Shown here: positions 27,039 to 35,505 of the stretch, piece after piece
Layout: every line of letters begins with the position of its first letter
Position numbering within the stretch: position 1 is the first letter of the stretch
Assembly (NCBI GenBank): GCA_017990895.1
Contig: JAGNNA010000004.1
Coordinates: 1-35,995, forward strand
Length of the DNA: 35,995 nucleotides
Direction of reading: 5' to 3'
Source of the DNA: Reyranella sp.
GTDB lineage: Bacteria; Pseudomonadota; Alphaproteobacteria; Reyranellales; Reyranellaceae
Made by a program: the position numbers and the translations under genes
Notes under the pieces: model-generated
The model's input: the letters and a program-made list of their open reading frames with translations, nothing else
Databases searched by the model: none
What the model was told of the DNA's origin: nothing

Positions 27039-27527
27039 CTATTGCGGCTCGCCACTCGCTTCCGCCGACCTGGCGCGTTCAAGAACTTCGTCAGCATACG
27101 CCTGGAACGCTTCCCAGGCTTCATCATCAAGCAGTTTCGCGACATCGAACGAGGGCCATCCGGTCAGCCCGCCGGTTGACCGAACATCGAGCTTGGGGAG
27201 CGCGCGCAAACGTTCGTGGAGGCGCCGGCGATCTTCCCCGGGAGCGAATGCCAGGCGCGTTTGCAGATACTGCAACGAGGTCTCCAGGCGTCCATCGCTG
27301 GAGCGCCTGATGAAGAATGGATAGGCAAACTTTCCATCATCCGTGAGCTCGCGAATGTAGAATGCGTCCTGACTGGCAGTCGGACCTACGTCGCACCCCT
27401 TGCTTTTGAACCAATCGACGACTCGCTTTGCTCCCTCGAATGTGGGAGCGCCTTCATCTGCTCCAAGCCGCCCCAGCCATTCATCGGGAGACAGCGCCTC
27501 GCTCGACTCGGGAGCCGCTTTGGCCAC
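27039..27527 (-). CDS. Hypothetical protein, possibly a truncated gene
   Basis: I do not recognise this family. From a GTG at 27527 it encodes 162 hydrophilic residues that look like a real folded domain: EWLGRLGADEGAPTFEGAKR, VVDWFKSKGC, AFYIRELTDDGKFAYPFFIR, a Leu-rich middle, and a charged helical end (AWEAFQAYADEVLERARSAE). The open frame extends upstream to 27623, but that part is the shadow of the patatin gene. No ribosome binding site precedes the GTG, and the 5' 47 bases overlap the patatin 3' end. Base composition of 27240-27440 is visibly less GC-rich than its neighbours. It may be the 3' remnant of a transferred gene. Confidence 0.55.
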   Translation of the reverse strand: MAKAAPESSEALSPDEWLGRLGADEGAPTFEGAKRVVDWFKSKGCDVGPTASQDAFYIRELTDDGKFAYPFFIRRSSDGRLETSLQYLQTRLAFAPGEDRRRLHERLRALPKLDVRSTGGLTGWPSFDVAKLLDDEAWEAFQAYADEVLERARSAEASGEPQ

Positions 27528-28737
27528 CGAACCAGTTGGGGCGGGTCGGCACCGCGTCCGGCGAGGCGAGACCCGGCGGGTGCTTGTGCCAGGCGCGGCC
27601 CTCGACGATCTGGCGCACGCCATATTCGTAGAGCGCGTTCATGTAGGCCTGATCGAACTCGCCCTTCTTGGACGCCTCGAAATCCCGGCCGATATAGGCA
27701 AGGTTGTAGTCTACCTTGTCGCGCTGCGAGATGAAGTAGGTCCGCAGCACGTCGTTGACGCCGCTGGCCGCCAGCATCGTCGCGATCGCGCGGCCGGCGA
27801 TGGTGATGGTGCGCCGCTCGGCCATCGCATAGTCCGGATCGAGCCGGGCGTTGCGGATGATGTAGGCATGCCGCTCGCGCTTCAGGCTCGCGATATCGAT
27901 CGACGGCGGATAGAGGAAGAGCTGGGCGATGGCGCCGCCGTCGACATGCAGCTCCTGGTACTTCTTGCCGTCGAGTTCGACGTCGATCAGCACCGGCTGG
28001 AAGGCGCCGGGGATGGCCGCCGATGCGCGCAGGATCTTGCGAAAGAGATCGAGCGAGCCCGGATGCCCGCTGGCGGCGATGGCGCCGATGTTCCAGATCA
28101 CCGGCCGCTGGGCGTCGAGATCGGTGGTGCCGATCATCAGCAGCCGCCCCTTGTTGTACTCGGCGGCGATCGCGTCGAGCATCTTCTGGTCGGCATACTT
28201 CGCGATTATCTCTGCGAGCGGCCCCGTATCGGCCATGGCGTCGTCGAACAGGGCCGCCGTGATGCCGCGCATCCGGAAGACCTTTTCCGGCGTCATGGTC
28301 GTGTACACCTCGCGCAGCTGCGCATCGTAGTCGGAGCCCAGGAACGCAAAGGGAGCGATCAGTGCGCCGGTGCTGACGCCGGTCACCATCTTGAATGTCG
28401 GGCGCGTCCCGATGGCCGTCCAGCCGTTCATGATCCCGGCCCCGAACGCGCCATTGTCGCCGCCGCCGGAGACGGCGAGGAAATAGGCGGGCGGGATCTT
28501 CGTCGGTGAAGCGCCCGCGGCACGCAGTGCGGCCGCCTCCCGCACACCGGATTTCATGCCTTCGTCGACCATCAGTCTCGCGTCGCCATCGGCGTAGAAC
28601 CGTGCATTGGGAATACCGAGCGGCATCGCCCGCGCCGTGTCGACGCGGGGCACCGCGTCGCCGCGGTCGGGAATGGAACACCCGGTTCCGACCAGACACG
28701 CCAAGGCCAACACAAGAAGCAAGCGAATTGCCGACAT
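27481..28737 (-). CDS. Patatin-like phospholipase, lipoprotein
   Basis: The 418-residue product is a lipid acyl hydrolase anchored by a lipoprotein signal (MSAIRLLLVLALACLVGTGC, lipidated Cys20). The patatin domain shows the glycine-rich oxyanion loop SGGGDNGAFGAG at 90-101, nucleophile Ser122 in GVSTG, and the catalytic Asp in HVDGGAIAQL. The start follows GGGAGGG. The last 15 or so residues (SGSRVERGAVSR) run into the overlapping hypothetical gene and may not be original. It lies 24 bases after the RlmI-like gene and is probably the last full gene of the cmd-tam-ggt-rlmI-patatin run. Confidence 0.9.
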   Translation of the reverse strand: MSAIRLLLVLALACLVGTGCSIPDRGDAVPRVDTARAMPLGIPNARFYADGDARLMVDEGMKSGVREAAALRAAGASPTKIPPAYFLAVSGGGDNGAFGAGIMNGWTAIGTRPTFKMVTGVSTGALIAPFAFLGSDYDAQLREVYTTMTPEKVFRMRGITAALFDDAMADTGPLAEIIAKYADQKMLDAIAAEYNKGRLLMIGTTDLDAQRPVIWNIGAIAASGHPGSLDLFRKILRASAAIPGAFQPVLIDVELDGKKYQELHVDGGAIAQLFLYPPSIDIASLKRERHAYIIRNARLDPDYAMAERRTITIAGRAIATMLAASGVNDVLRTYFISQRDKVDYNLAYIGRDFEASKKGEFDQAYMNALYEYGVRQIVEGRAWHKHPPGLASPDAVPTRPNWFGGQSGSRVERGAVSR

Positions 28738-28761
28738 ATTTCCCTCCCCCGAGGCTTCCGA

Positions 28762-29946
28762 TCAGTCGAGTTGTAGAACCATTGCCTTGAGATAGGCCGT
28801 CTCCGGCAGGTTCGGATGAACCGGATGATCCAGCGCCGCGCCACTGCTCAGCAGGATGCGGCCGCTCCGCTCGGCATCGCGCAGGCCGCGCCGGACCTGC
28901 TCGGCGAACAGCGGAACATCGACGAGGTGCGAGCACGACGCCACGAAGAAGAAGCCACCCTTGGTGACCAGTGGCGCGGCGAGGCGCACCAGCTTGCGAT
29001 AGCCCTGCGCGCCGGTCTTGAGATCCTTGCGGCTCTTCACGAAGGCCGGCGGATCGCAGATCACGACCTCGTAGCTGCGCGGCTTCTCCTTCTCCAGGGT
29101 CTCGAACACCTCGCCCTTCCGGAAGGACACGATGCCGTCGACCTTGTTCAGCGCCGCTGCCTGCTGGGCTGCGTTGAGGGCGGGCTGCGAGCGATCGAGG
29201 CAGACCACGGACTTCGCGCCGCGCGTCGCCGCCAGGACACCGAAGCCGCCGCTGTAGCAATAGGCATCGAGGACGCGGGCGTCCTTCGCGAGGCCCGCCA
29301 TGAAGCGCCGATTGTCCCGCTGGTCGTAGAACCAGCCCGTCTTCTGGCCCTCGGACAGGTCGGCCACGAAGCGGGCATCGTTCTCGATCAGCTCGATGCT
29401 GCCGACCTGGCCCTTGGCCACGACCACCTCGCGCTTCAGCCCTTCGAGCTCGCGTACCGGCGAATCGTTCTTGAGGACGATCGTCGTCGGCGAGAATTCC
29501 GCCTCCAGCGCCTCGATCAAGACCGGAGTCAGCGCGTCCATGCCGGCGGTATTGACCTGCACCACAAAGGCATCGCCGAAGCGGTCGATGATCACGCCCG
29601 GCAGGCCGTCGGCCTCGGCATGGATCAGGCGGTAGTAGGGAACGCCGACCAGCCGATCGCGCAGCGCCGCCGCCTGGGTCAGGCGACGGCCGAGGAACAG
29701 CGCATCGACCTGGGCTTCAGGGTTCGTGCTGAGAACCCGCGCCGCGATCAGCGAATGCGGATTGAAGGTGACCAGCGCCAGCGGTTCGCCGCCGGGCGCG
29801 CGCAGGGTCGCGAGGCTGCCGACGGGGATCGCCTTGGCGTCGGCGTCCATCAGGATCTCGTTGGAGAAGGCCCAGGGATGGCCGGCACGGACACGGCGAT
29901 CCTCGCCGGCGCGCAGGATGACGGAGGGGAGCTTCTTCAGGGCCAA
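28762..29946 (-). CDS. Class I rRNA methyltransferase, RlmI/YccW-like
   Basis: The 394-residue protein is related to RlmI, which makes m5C in 23S rRNA. It has an N-terminal PUA-like domain (VILRAGEDRRVRAGHPWAFS), the central EEHD-like region ending DLSEGQKTGWFYDQRDNR, SAM motif I DAYCYSGGFGVLAA, and motif IV CDPPAFVKSRKDL. A Cys in FFFVASCSHLV fits the catalytic Cys of m5C enzymes. The start is a TTG at 29946, preceded by GAGGAG at seven bases; no ATG fits. It begins two bases after the gamma-glutamyltransferase stop. Confidence 0.91.
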   Translation of the reverse strand: MALKKLPSVILRAGEDRRVRAGHPWAFSNEILMDADAKAIPVGSLATLRAPGGEPLALVTFNPHSLIAARVLSTNPEAQVDALFLGRRLTQAAALRDRLVGVPYYRLIHAEADGLPGVIIDRFGDAFVVQVNTAGMDALTPVLIEALEAEFSPTTIVLKNDSPVRELEGLKREVVVAKGQVGSIELIENDARFVADLSEGQKTGWFYDQRDNRRFMAGLAKDARVLDAYCYSGGFGVLAATRGAKSVVCLDRSQPALNAAQQAAALNKVDGIVSFRKGEVFETLEKEKPRSYEVVICDPPAFVKSRKDLKTGAQGYRKLVRLAAPLVTKGGFFFVASCSHLVDVPLFAEQVRRGLRDAERSGRILLSSGAALDHPVHPNLPETAYLKAMVLQLD

Positions 29947-29948
29947 AT

Positions 29949-31604
29949 CTATTCTCCTCGGGCGACGCCATCGCGTCGCGGATCGGCACCGCCCTCCCAC
30001 CCGTCGCCACTGCGCCGGAGGGCGGCCAGGCCGCCTTCATGCCGGCGGACTTGTACTTCATGGCCCAGCGCGCGCAAGGCGGCCGCATGGTCGGCGATCG
30101 GCGTCCCCTCCTCCAGCTCGGTCGCGCCGTTCAGGTTGATCACCCGCGGCATTTCGACCGCGGCCTGGGCGGAAAGGTCCCAATCGAGCAGGCCGATCAG
30201 GGCCTGCAACGTGTCGCCGATGATCCTGGCGCCGCCCGCCGAGCCCAGTGCGGCGACCAGCCGGCCGTCGCGGTCGAGCACGAAGGTCGGCGACATGGAG
30301 GAGCGTGGTCGCTTGCCGGGCTGCACGCGGTTGGCCACGGGCCTGCCGTCGAGTTCGGGACGGGGCGAGAAGTCGGTGAGTTCGTTGTTCAAGAGGAAGC
30401 CGCGCACCATCATGTGGGCGCCGAATGGCGCCTCGATCGTGGTGGTGAAGCTGACGGCACTGCCCCAGCGATCGACGATGCTGACATGGCTGGTGCCGCG
30501 CTCGACGTAGCCGGGAGGCAGGCCGGGACCGACCTTGCCCATGCTGCGATCCGGCGACATCAGCTTGCGGCGCTCTGCCAGATAGGCGGGCGACAGCAGC
30601 CCGGCCACTGGCACGTCGACGAAGGCCGGATCGGCGACATAGCGATCGCGGTCGGCGAAGGCGAGCCGGCTCGCCTCCGCGATCAGGTGGACGGCGCGAA
30701 GATCGTTGGGCGCATCGCGCTGGAGGTCGAAGGGCTGGATCAGGCCCAGCACCTGCAGGATCGCGATCCCGCCCGATGATGGCGGCGGCATGCCGCAGAC
30801 GATCCAGACACGATAGGGCCCGCATACGGGTTCGCGCTTGACCGGCTTGTAGTCGGCGAGATCGGCGGCGGAGAGCGTGCCCGGACGGGGATGGCTGCGC
30901 ACGCGGTCGATCATCTCCGCCGCGACGGCACCTTCGTACATCGCGCGCGCGCCCTGCTTCGCGATCAGATCCATCGTCTCGGCGAGAGCCGGATTGGCGA
31001 TTCGCTCGCCCTGCTTTCGTGGAGAGCCGTCGGCGTTGAAATAAGCTTCGCGGATTGCCTGTTCCTCGCGCAGGGCAGGAATCCTCTGCAGCCATGCGGC
31101 GAGACGGGACGAGACCGCAAAGCCGTCGCGGGCGGCGGCGATCGCCGGTCCGAACAGCTCGCTCCAGGCGAGCTTGCCCTTCTCCTTGTGCGCCAGCTCG
31201 AGCATGGCGAGCAGGCCGGGAACGCCGACCGACATGCCGGAGGCCACCGCCTCGCGATACCCGAGCGGCTTGCCGTCGGCTGAAAGGAACATGGTCGGGC
31301 TTGCCCCGGCCGGCGCCGTCTCGCGGCCATCGTAGACGGTGATCCCGCGGCTCGTGCCGTCGTAGTGCAGGAAGAAGCCGCCGCCGCCGATGCCCGAGGC
31401 GTGCGGCTCGACGACACCCAGCACCATCTGAACGGCGATTGCCGCGTCGACGGCGGTGCCGCCGCGGCGAAGCATCTCCAGCCCGGCCTCGACGGCCAGC
31501 GGGTGCGCCGCCGCCACCATCGACTGTGGCGCGGCCTGCGCGGACGGCAGGGGATAGGCCGCGACCAGCAGCAGCGCGACACCCAGCAGGCGCCGCACGA
31601 TCAT
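29949..31604 (-). CDS. ggt: Gamma-glutamyltransferase (glutathione hydrolase)
   Basis: Periplasmic Ntn hydrolase that removes the gamma-glutamyl group from glutathione and related compounds after self-cleavage. The 551-residue precursor has a signal peptide (MIVRRLLGVALLLVAAYPLP, cut near 24), the large-subunit block GIGGGGFFLHYDG, and self-processing nucleophile Thr371 in ERGTSHVSIVD, followed by the small subunit with FLLNNELTDFS, RSSMSPTFV and the LGSAGGARI oxyanion loop. The start overlaps the methyltransferase stop (ATGA) with no ribosome binding site of its own, so it is translationally coupled. Confidence 0.95.
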   Translation of the reverse strand: MIVRRLLGVALLLVAAYPLPSAQAAPQSMVAAAHPLAVEAGLEMLRRGGTAVDAAIAVQMVLGVVEPHASGIGGGGFFLHYDGTSRGITVYDGRETAPAGASPTMFLSADGKPLGYREAVASGMSVGVPGLLAMLELAHKEKGKLAWSELFGPAIAAARDGFAVSSRLAAWLQRIPALREEQAIREAYFNADGSPRKQGERIANPALAETMDLIAKQGARAMYEGAVAAEMIDRVRSHPRPGTLSAADLADYKPVKREPVCGPYRVWIVCGMPPPSSGGIAILQVLGLIQPFDLQRDAPNDLRAVHLIAEASRLAFADRDRYVADPAFVDVPVAGLLSPAYLAERRKLMSPDRSMGKVGPGLPPGYVERGTSHVSIVDRWGSAVSFTTTIEAPFGAHMMVRGFLLNNELTDFSPRPELDGRPVANRVQPGKRPRSSMSPTFVLDRDGRLVAALGSAGGARIIGDTLQALIGLLDWDLSAQAAVEMPRVINLNGATELEEGTPIADHAAALRALGHEVQVRRHEGGLAALRRSGDGWEGGADPRRDGVARGE

Positions 31605-32404
31605 GCGCGGCGTGCCACGATGAAGAGACGGCGGAACGGAAACAGCGTGATGCCGTCGGGACGAGTCGGATAGGCCTTGCGCAGCAGCGCCGCGTAAGCC
31701 TCGTAGAATTGCGACCGCTCGGGCTCCTGCAGCAGCTCGAGATAGGGCCGCAGGCCGGTCGAGGAGGTGAACTGTGCGACCGGATCCTTGCCGGTCAGCG
31801 GCTGCTGGTAGATCGTCTCCCAGACCTCGAGCTCCGAGCAGAGCGGCTTCAGCACGTCGTAGTAGCGCCCCGGCTCCTCGACGCGGGCGATCGGGCGTAC
31901 CCTGGCGAGCTTGTCGCGCCACGGGCCGGCCTGCGCCGCCTCGTGCATCGACGCGTGCGAGGGCGCCTCGTGGTTGCGCGGCATCTGGATCGCGAGCTGA
32001 CCGCCCGATGGCAGCAGCTTCAGCAGCCCGGGAAACATATCGATGTGGCCGTCGAGCCAGTGATAGGCGGCATTGCTGTAGAGGATGACGGGCGGCAGGG
32101 TCGGCGCGAAATGCGCGAGATCGCCCCTGGCGAAGGTAATGCGCGCATCGACCGTCTGGCTGCGCGCCTTGGCCAGCATTTCCTCCGAGGAATCGATGCC
32201 GATGACGTGCGCCTCGGGAAAGCGCTCGGCGAGGATGCGCGAGATGTTGCCGGCGCCGCAGCCCAGATCGTAGATCGCATGTCCCGGTCGCATGCCGTTC
32301 GCCGGATCGAGGCGGCCCATCAGGTCGAGCGCCGGCCGCGTGCGATGATCGGCGAACTTCAGATAGAGATTGGCGTCCCAAACCGTGGACTTGGCGTCGC
32401 TCAC
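31601..32404 (-). CDS. tam: Trans-aconitate 2-methyltransferase
   Basis: SAM-dependent methyltransferase that esterifies trans-aconitate, a by-product that inhibits the TCA cycle. The 267-residue product has the Tam hallmarks: WDANLYLKFADHRTRPALDL at the N-terminus, motif I DLGCGAGN at 46-53, the VIGIDSSEEML acidic loop, SNAAYHWLDGH, and AIQMPRNHEAPSH. The start is taken as GTG at 32404 because GAGGAG lies seven bases upstream and the mature N-terminus fits; a TTG at 32419 would overlap the upstream gene. It sits one base after the AhpD-like gene and overlaps ggt by ATGA. Confidence 0.93.
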   Translation of the reverse strand: MSDAKSTVWDANLYLKFADHRTRPALDLMGRLDPANGMRPGHAIYDLGCGAGNISRILAERFPEAHVIGIDSSEEMLAKARSQTVDARITFARGDLAHFAPTLPPVILYSNAAYHWLDGHIDMFPGLLKLLPSGGQLAIQMPRNHEAPSHASMHEAAQAGPWRDKLARVRPIARVEEPGRYYDVLKPLCSELEVWETIYQQPLTGKDPVAQFTSSTGLRPYLELLQEPERSQFYEAYAALLRKAYPTRPDGITLFPFRRLFIVARRA

Positions 32405-32405
32405 G

Positions 32406-32804
32406 TCACTTCTCCTCAAAAGCCTCGTCGATCGGCACGCGATAGCCCGTCGCGATCTTGTTGCCCTTCTGCGCCGCCAGCACGACCGCCATGAACTCGT
32501 CGAACATTTCCTCGGTCATGCCCTTCTGGCGCGCCATGTAGCCGTGCGAGTTGATGCAATAGTCGCACTGGTTGGCGACCGACACGGCGAGATAGATCAG
32601 CTCCTTGGTCAATCCATCGAGTGCGCCCGGCGCCATCACCGCCTTCATCTCGGCGGCGAAGCGTTCCATCGTATCGGGGTGGCGGGCCAGCGCCTTCCAC
32701 ACGTTGTTGATGCCCGCCGGATCGATACCGCGCGCCTTGGCGATCCCGTCGACGACAGCCTTGGCCCGCGGGTTCATGTCCTCGTACTCGGTCAGCTTGG
32801 CCAT
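32406..32804 (-). CDS. Carboxymuconolactone decarboxylase/AhpD-like protein
   Basis: The 132-residue protein belongs to the all-helical CMD family. It carries the AhpD-type redox motif NQCDYCINSH (Cys80, Cys83, His87), with Glu68 upstream in TKELIYLAVSV, so a disulfide reductase or peroxidase role is more likely than ring decarboxylation. AhpD-type proteins act in the cytoplasm as small oligomers. It is separated from phbB by an intrinsic terminator and leads the tam-ggt run. GGAG lies rather far (about 11 bases) from the ATG. Confidence 0.9.
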   Translation of the reverse strand: MAKLTEYEDMNPRAKAVVDGIAKARGIDPAGINNVWKALARHPDTMERFAAEMKAVMAPGALDGLTKELIYLAVSVANQCDYCINSHGYMARQKGMTEEMFDEFMAVVLAAQKGNKIATGYRVPIDEAFEEK

Positions 32805-32824
32805 GCGTGATTGCTCCAGGAATG

Positions 32825-32849
32825 AAAAGGGCCGGCGGTGTGCCGGCCC
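32825..32849 (-). terminator. Intrinsic terminator after phbB
   Basis: On the minus strand, GGGCCGGC (32842-32849) and GCCGGCCC (32829-32836) pair perfectly around a five-base loop and are followed by TTTT (32825-32828). It lies 27 bases after the phbB stop and just before the AhpD-like gene, so that gene needs read-through or a promoter very close to its start. Confidence 0.85.
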
Positions 32850-32875
32850 CATCTTGGCTACTTCAGGCCGATCGG

Positions 32876-33601
32876 TCAGTACATATGCTGGCCGCCGTTG
32901 ATCGACAGGGTCGAGCCGGTGATGAAACCGGCATCGTCGGCGATCAGGAACATCACGCCGCGACCGATCTCCTCGGCCTTGCCCAGCCGTCCGACCGGAA
33001 TCTTGGCCACGATCTTCTCCAGCACGTTGGCGGGCACGGCTGCGACCATGTCGGTTTCGGTGTAGCCCGGTGCGATGGCGTTCACCGTGATGCCCTTCGA
33101 CGCGCCTTCCTGGGCCAGCGCCTTGGTGAAGCCGTGAATGCCCGACTTGGCGGCGGCATAGTTCACTTGGCCGTACTGTCCGCCCTGGCCGTTGATCGAG
33201 CCGATGTTGACGATGCGCCCGAATCCCCGGGCGTTCATGCCCTCCCAAACCGCCTTGCTCATGTTGAAGCAGGAGCCGAGATTGGTTTCGATGACCGCTT
33301 CCCACATGTCGCGCGTGAGGCGACGCATCGTGGAATCGCGGGTGATGCCGGCGTTGTTCACCAGGACCTCGATGGGCCCGAGATCCTTCTCGATCTCGGC
33401 GACGGCCTTCTGGCAGGCATCGAAATTGCCGACGTCGAACTTGTAGACGGCGATGCCGGTATCGGCCTTGAACTTCTGCGCGGCCTCGTCGTTGCCGGCA
33501 TAGGTCGCGGCGACCTTGTAACCCGCGTCCTTCAACATTCGGGAGATGGCGGCACCGATGCCACGCGTTCCGCCCGTCACGACTGCTACCCGTCCGGCCA
33601 T
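32876..33601 (-). CDS. phbB: Acetoacetyl-CoA reductase
   Basis: NADPH-dependent SDR that reduces acetoacetyl-CoA to (R)-3-hydroxybutyryl-CoA for polyhydroxybutyrate synthesis. The 241-residue product has TGGTRGIG at 10-17, NNAG at 82-85, and the complete active site Ser135, Tyr148, Lys152 (in VNYAAAKSG). The PhbB-typical segments NAGITRDSTMRRLT, GSINGQGGQYGQVNYAAAK and APGYTETDMV are present. The start has a strong GGGGAGG ribosome binding site. A thiolase for the preceding step lies about 2 kb away on the same strand, with two plus-strand genes between them. Confidence 0.95.
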   Translation of the reverse strand: MAGRVAVVTGGTRGIGAAISRMLKDAGYKVAATYAGNDEAAQKFKADTGIAVYKFDVGNFDACQKAVAEIEKDLGPIEVLVNNAGITRDSTMRRLTRDMWEAVIETNLGSCFNMSKAVWEGMNARGFGRIVNIGSINGQGGQYGQVNYAAAKSGIHGFTKALAQEGASKGITVNAIAPGYTETDMVAAVPANVLEKIVAKIPVGRLGKAEEIGRGVMFLIADDAGFITGSTLSINGGQHMY

Positions 33602-33747
33602 TTTTTCCTCCCCTGGAGATGACGCGTCCGCAGTCTAGCCGGTTCTCCCCCATCGCGGGCAAGCGTCAGTTTCAAGGCGCGACGACTTCGAATTGAGCGA
33701 CGCCGCCGGATAGAGCGCCGCGGCGTCCCCACACTAGAAGCGGCCAC

Positions 33748-34956
33748 ATGAAGCCCTTCACCGCCCTGCTCGGCGCCGCCGCCGGGACTCACGCCGCCGA
33801 CCAGATGGCGCTCGCCACCCTGCCCCTGACCGCCACCCTCGTCCTGGGGGCAGGCCCCGACCTGCTCGGCCTGCTCGTCGCGGCGCAGAGCGCCGCCTGG
33901 CTGCTGGTCTCGCTGCCCGCTGGCGCCTGGATCGACCGCATGCCGCGCCGCCGCATGCTGATCGTCGCGCTGGCGCTCGGTCTCACCGCCTCGCTCGTCG
34001 CCGTCGCGGCGGCAGCCACAGGCCAGGTCTTCCTCCTGGGCCTCGCCGCCATCGCCGGCGCATCGGGCACCGTTGTCTATGTCCTAACCTCGGTCTCGCT
34101 GCTGCCGAGCCTCGTGGCCCCCGGCGACCTGCCCCGCTCCAATGCGCGCCTCGAGCTGGCGCGTGCCATCGTCAGTCTCGCCGCGCCCTTCGTCGCCGGC
34201 CTGCTCGCCCAACACCTGTCGCCGACATGGGGTTACGCGCTGGCAGCCCTGGGTGCGGCTCTGGCGCTGCTCTGCGTGCTCGCCTTGCCGCCCGGCGCGG
34301 CACCGACGACGGGTGCGGAGCGTCCAACCCTCGCCAGCGCCATCCGCCTCGGCACCGCCTTCGTCGTCCGCAACGAGCTGCTCCGCGGCATCAGCCTGTG
34401 CGCGATCTTCTGGAACTTCGCCTTCTTCGCCCTGCTCGCCATCTGGGCGCCGCTGGCGCTGGGGCCGCTCGGCCTCGACCCGGCGCATATGGGCCTCGCG
34501 CAATCGACCTATGGGGCGGGACTGATCCTGGGCGCGCTGACAGCCCCGTTCTGCGCCCGCCGGCTGCCGCCCTTCATGATGCTGATCTTTGGACCGGCCG
34601 TGTCGGTGGTCGCCGCCTTCCTGTTCCTGGCGGCGCCCTCGGGCAACGGCTTCGGCCTTGCCGCGGCCGGCTATTTCCTGGTGGGCTTTGGCCCGATGCT
34701 GTGGCTGATCTGCCAGACGACGGTCCGCCAGCTCGTGACGCCGTCGCCGCTGATGGGGCGGGTCAATGCCACGGTCCAGACCGCGATCTACGGCGTCCGT
34801 CCGCTGGGCGCGCTGGCCGGCGGTCTCGTGGCGGCACAGGCCGGCCTGCACGCGGCCCTGCTGTTGATTGCCGTGGCGTTCGCGCTGTCGACCCTCGTCA
34901 TCGTCCTGTCACCGCTGGCGCGGATGCGGGTCCTGCCGTCCCCGGCGACAGGCTGA
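33748..34956 (+). CDS. MFS transporter
   Basis: The 402-residue inner-membrane protein has about 12 helices. The loop between helices 2 and 3 carries an MFS motif A variant (AGAWIDRMPRRRML). Helices are rich in Ala/Leu/Gly, and the central loop after helix 6 is short (PPGAAPTTGAERPTLASA). This resembles the MFS_3/enterobactin-exporter branch of efflux proteins, but no substrate can be given. It diverges from phbB across a 146-base gap that contains a short inverted repeat GACGCCGC/GCGGCGTC (33699-33727) and no clear promoter. Confidence 0.9.
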   Translation: MKPFTALLGAAAGTHAADQMALATLPLTATLVLGAGPDLLGLLVAAQSAAWLLVSLPAGAWIDRMPRRRMLIVALALGLTASLVAVAAAATGQVFLLGLAAIAGASGTVVYVLTSVSLLPSLVAPGDLPRSNARLELARAIVSLAAPFVAGLLAQHLSPTWGYALAALGAALALLCVLALPPGAAPTTGAERPTLASAIRLGTAFVVRNELLRGISLCAIFWNFAFFALLAIWAPLALGPLGLDPAHMGLAQSTYGAGLILGALTAPFCARRLPPFMMLIFGPAVSVVAAFLFLAAPSGNGFGLAAAGYFLVGFGPMLWLICQTTVRQLVTPSPLMGRVNATVQTAIYGVRPLGALAGGLVAAQAGLHAALLLIAVAFALSTLVIVLSPLARMRVLPSPATG

Positions 34957-35006
34957 GGCTTGACCCGCAGGCCGGTCCGTCGGACTTTGCCGCCGGAGGT
35001 CGTTGC

Positions 35007-35444
35007 ATGATGAAGTTTCTGGGCGCTGCGTTGCTGGCGCTTTTCCTGTCCGCTTGCCAGAACTCGCCTTCGCCCTGGTATCAGGCCTATGGCACGACGT
35101 CCTTCCCCGTCGCCAAGGAAGGCATGGCCGCGCTCTACATCGTGCGCGACACCGCCCCGCCGGATGCGCCGAGCATCCCGATCTCCATGAGCCGCCATCC
35201 CGTCGGTGGGCTGACGGGCTCGACCTGGATGCGCCTCGACCTGCCGCCCAATCCCTATGAACTGCGCGCCTTCGGCAGCAGCGAGAGCACCGAGGTGATC
35301 ATCACCGTCGTGGCGGGCGAGACGCGCTTCCTGCTGGCGCAGCCCAAGGGAACCAACGACGCCGAACTCACCTGGCTGTCGCAGGAAGACGGGCGACGCC
35401 TCGTCCGCGCCGGCACCCAGGTCGGCACCTACTACAACCCCTGA
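35007..35444 (+). CDS. Small lipoprotein, DUF2846-like
   Basis: The 145-residue product has a lipoprotein signal with lipobox LSAC (Cys17). The domain YIVRDTAPPDAPSIPISMS...GSTWMRLDLPPNPYEL...TVVAGETRFLLAQPKG resembles the beta-sandwich pattern of DUF2846-type envelope proteins; this match is by eye only. The start is supported by GGAGG seven bases upstream; the same frame is open far upstream inside the MFS gene but without lipoprotein features. It is 50 bases after the MFS gene and probably co-transcribed. Confidence 0.75.
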   Translation: MMKFLGAALLALFLSACQNSPSPWYQAYGTTSFPVAKEGMAALYIVRDTAPPDAPSIPISMSRHPVGGLTGSTWMRLDLPPNPYELRAFGSSESTEVIITVVAGETRFLLAQPKGTNDAELTWLSQEDGRRLVRAGTQVGTYYNP

Positions 35445-35448
35445 AACG

Positions 35449-35482
35449 AAAAACGCCCAAAGGATCACTCCTCCGGGCGTTT
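35449..35482. terminator. Bidirectional intrinsic terminator
   Basis: AAACGCCC and GGGCGTTT form an 8-bp stem with an inner AGGA/TCCT helix in the loop. It is flanked by A-rich sequence on the left and TTT on the right, so it can end both the plus-strand lipoprotein gene and the minus-strand thiolase gene. Confidence 0.82.
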
Positions 35483-35505
35483 GATCTTCAAGCGTCGACT
35501 GTCGA

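Noticed and set aside
26999..27310. Plus-strand frame starting at the second RBS-ATG of the inverted repeat
   Set aside because: It runs antisense through the hypothetical gene, is Arg/His/Pro-rich without domain-like pattern, and its start is explained by the repeat symmetry.
28816..30510. Long plus-strand frame of 564 codons
   Set aside because: It is antisense to the RlmI-like and ggt genes, with no ribosome binding site or domain pattern.
31605..32381. Upstream extension of the gamma-glutamyltransferase frame
   Set aside because: It overlaps tam in another frame and precedes a clear signal peptide start at 31604.
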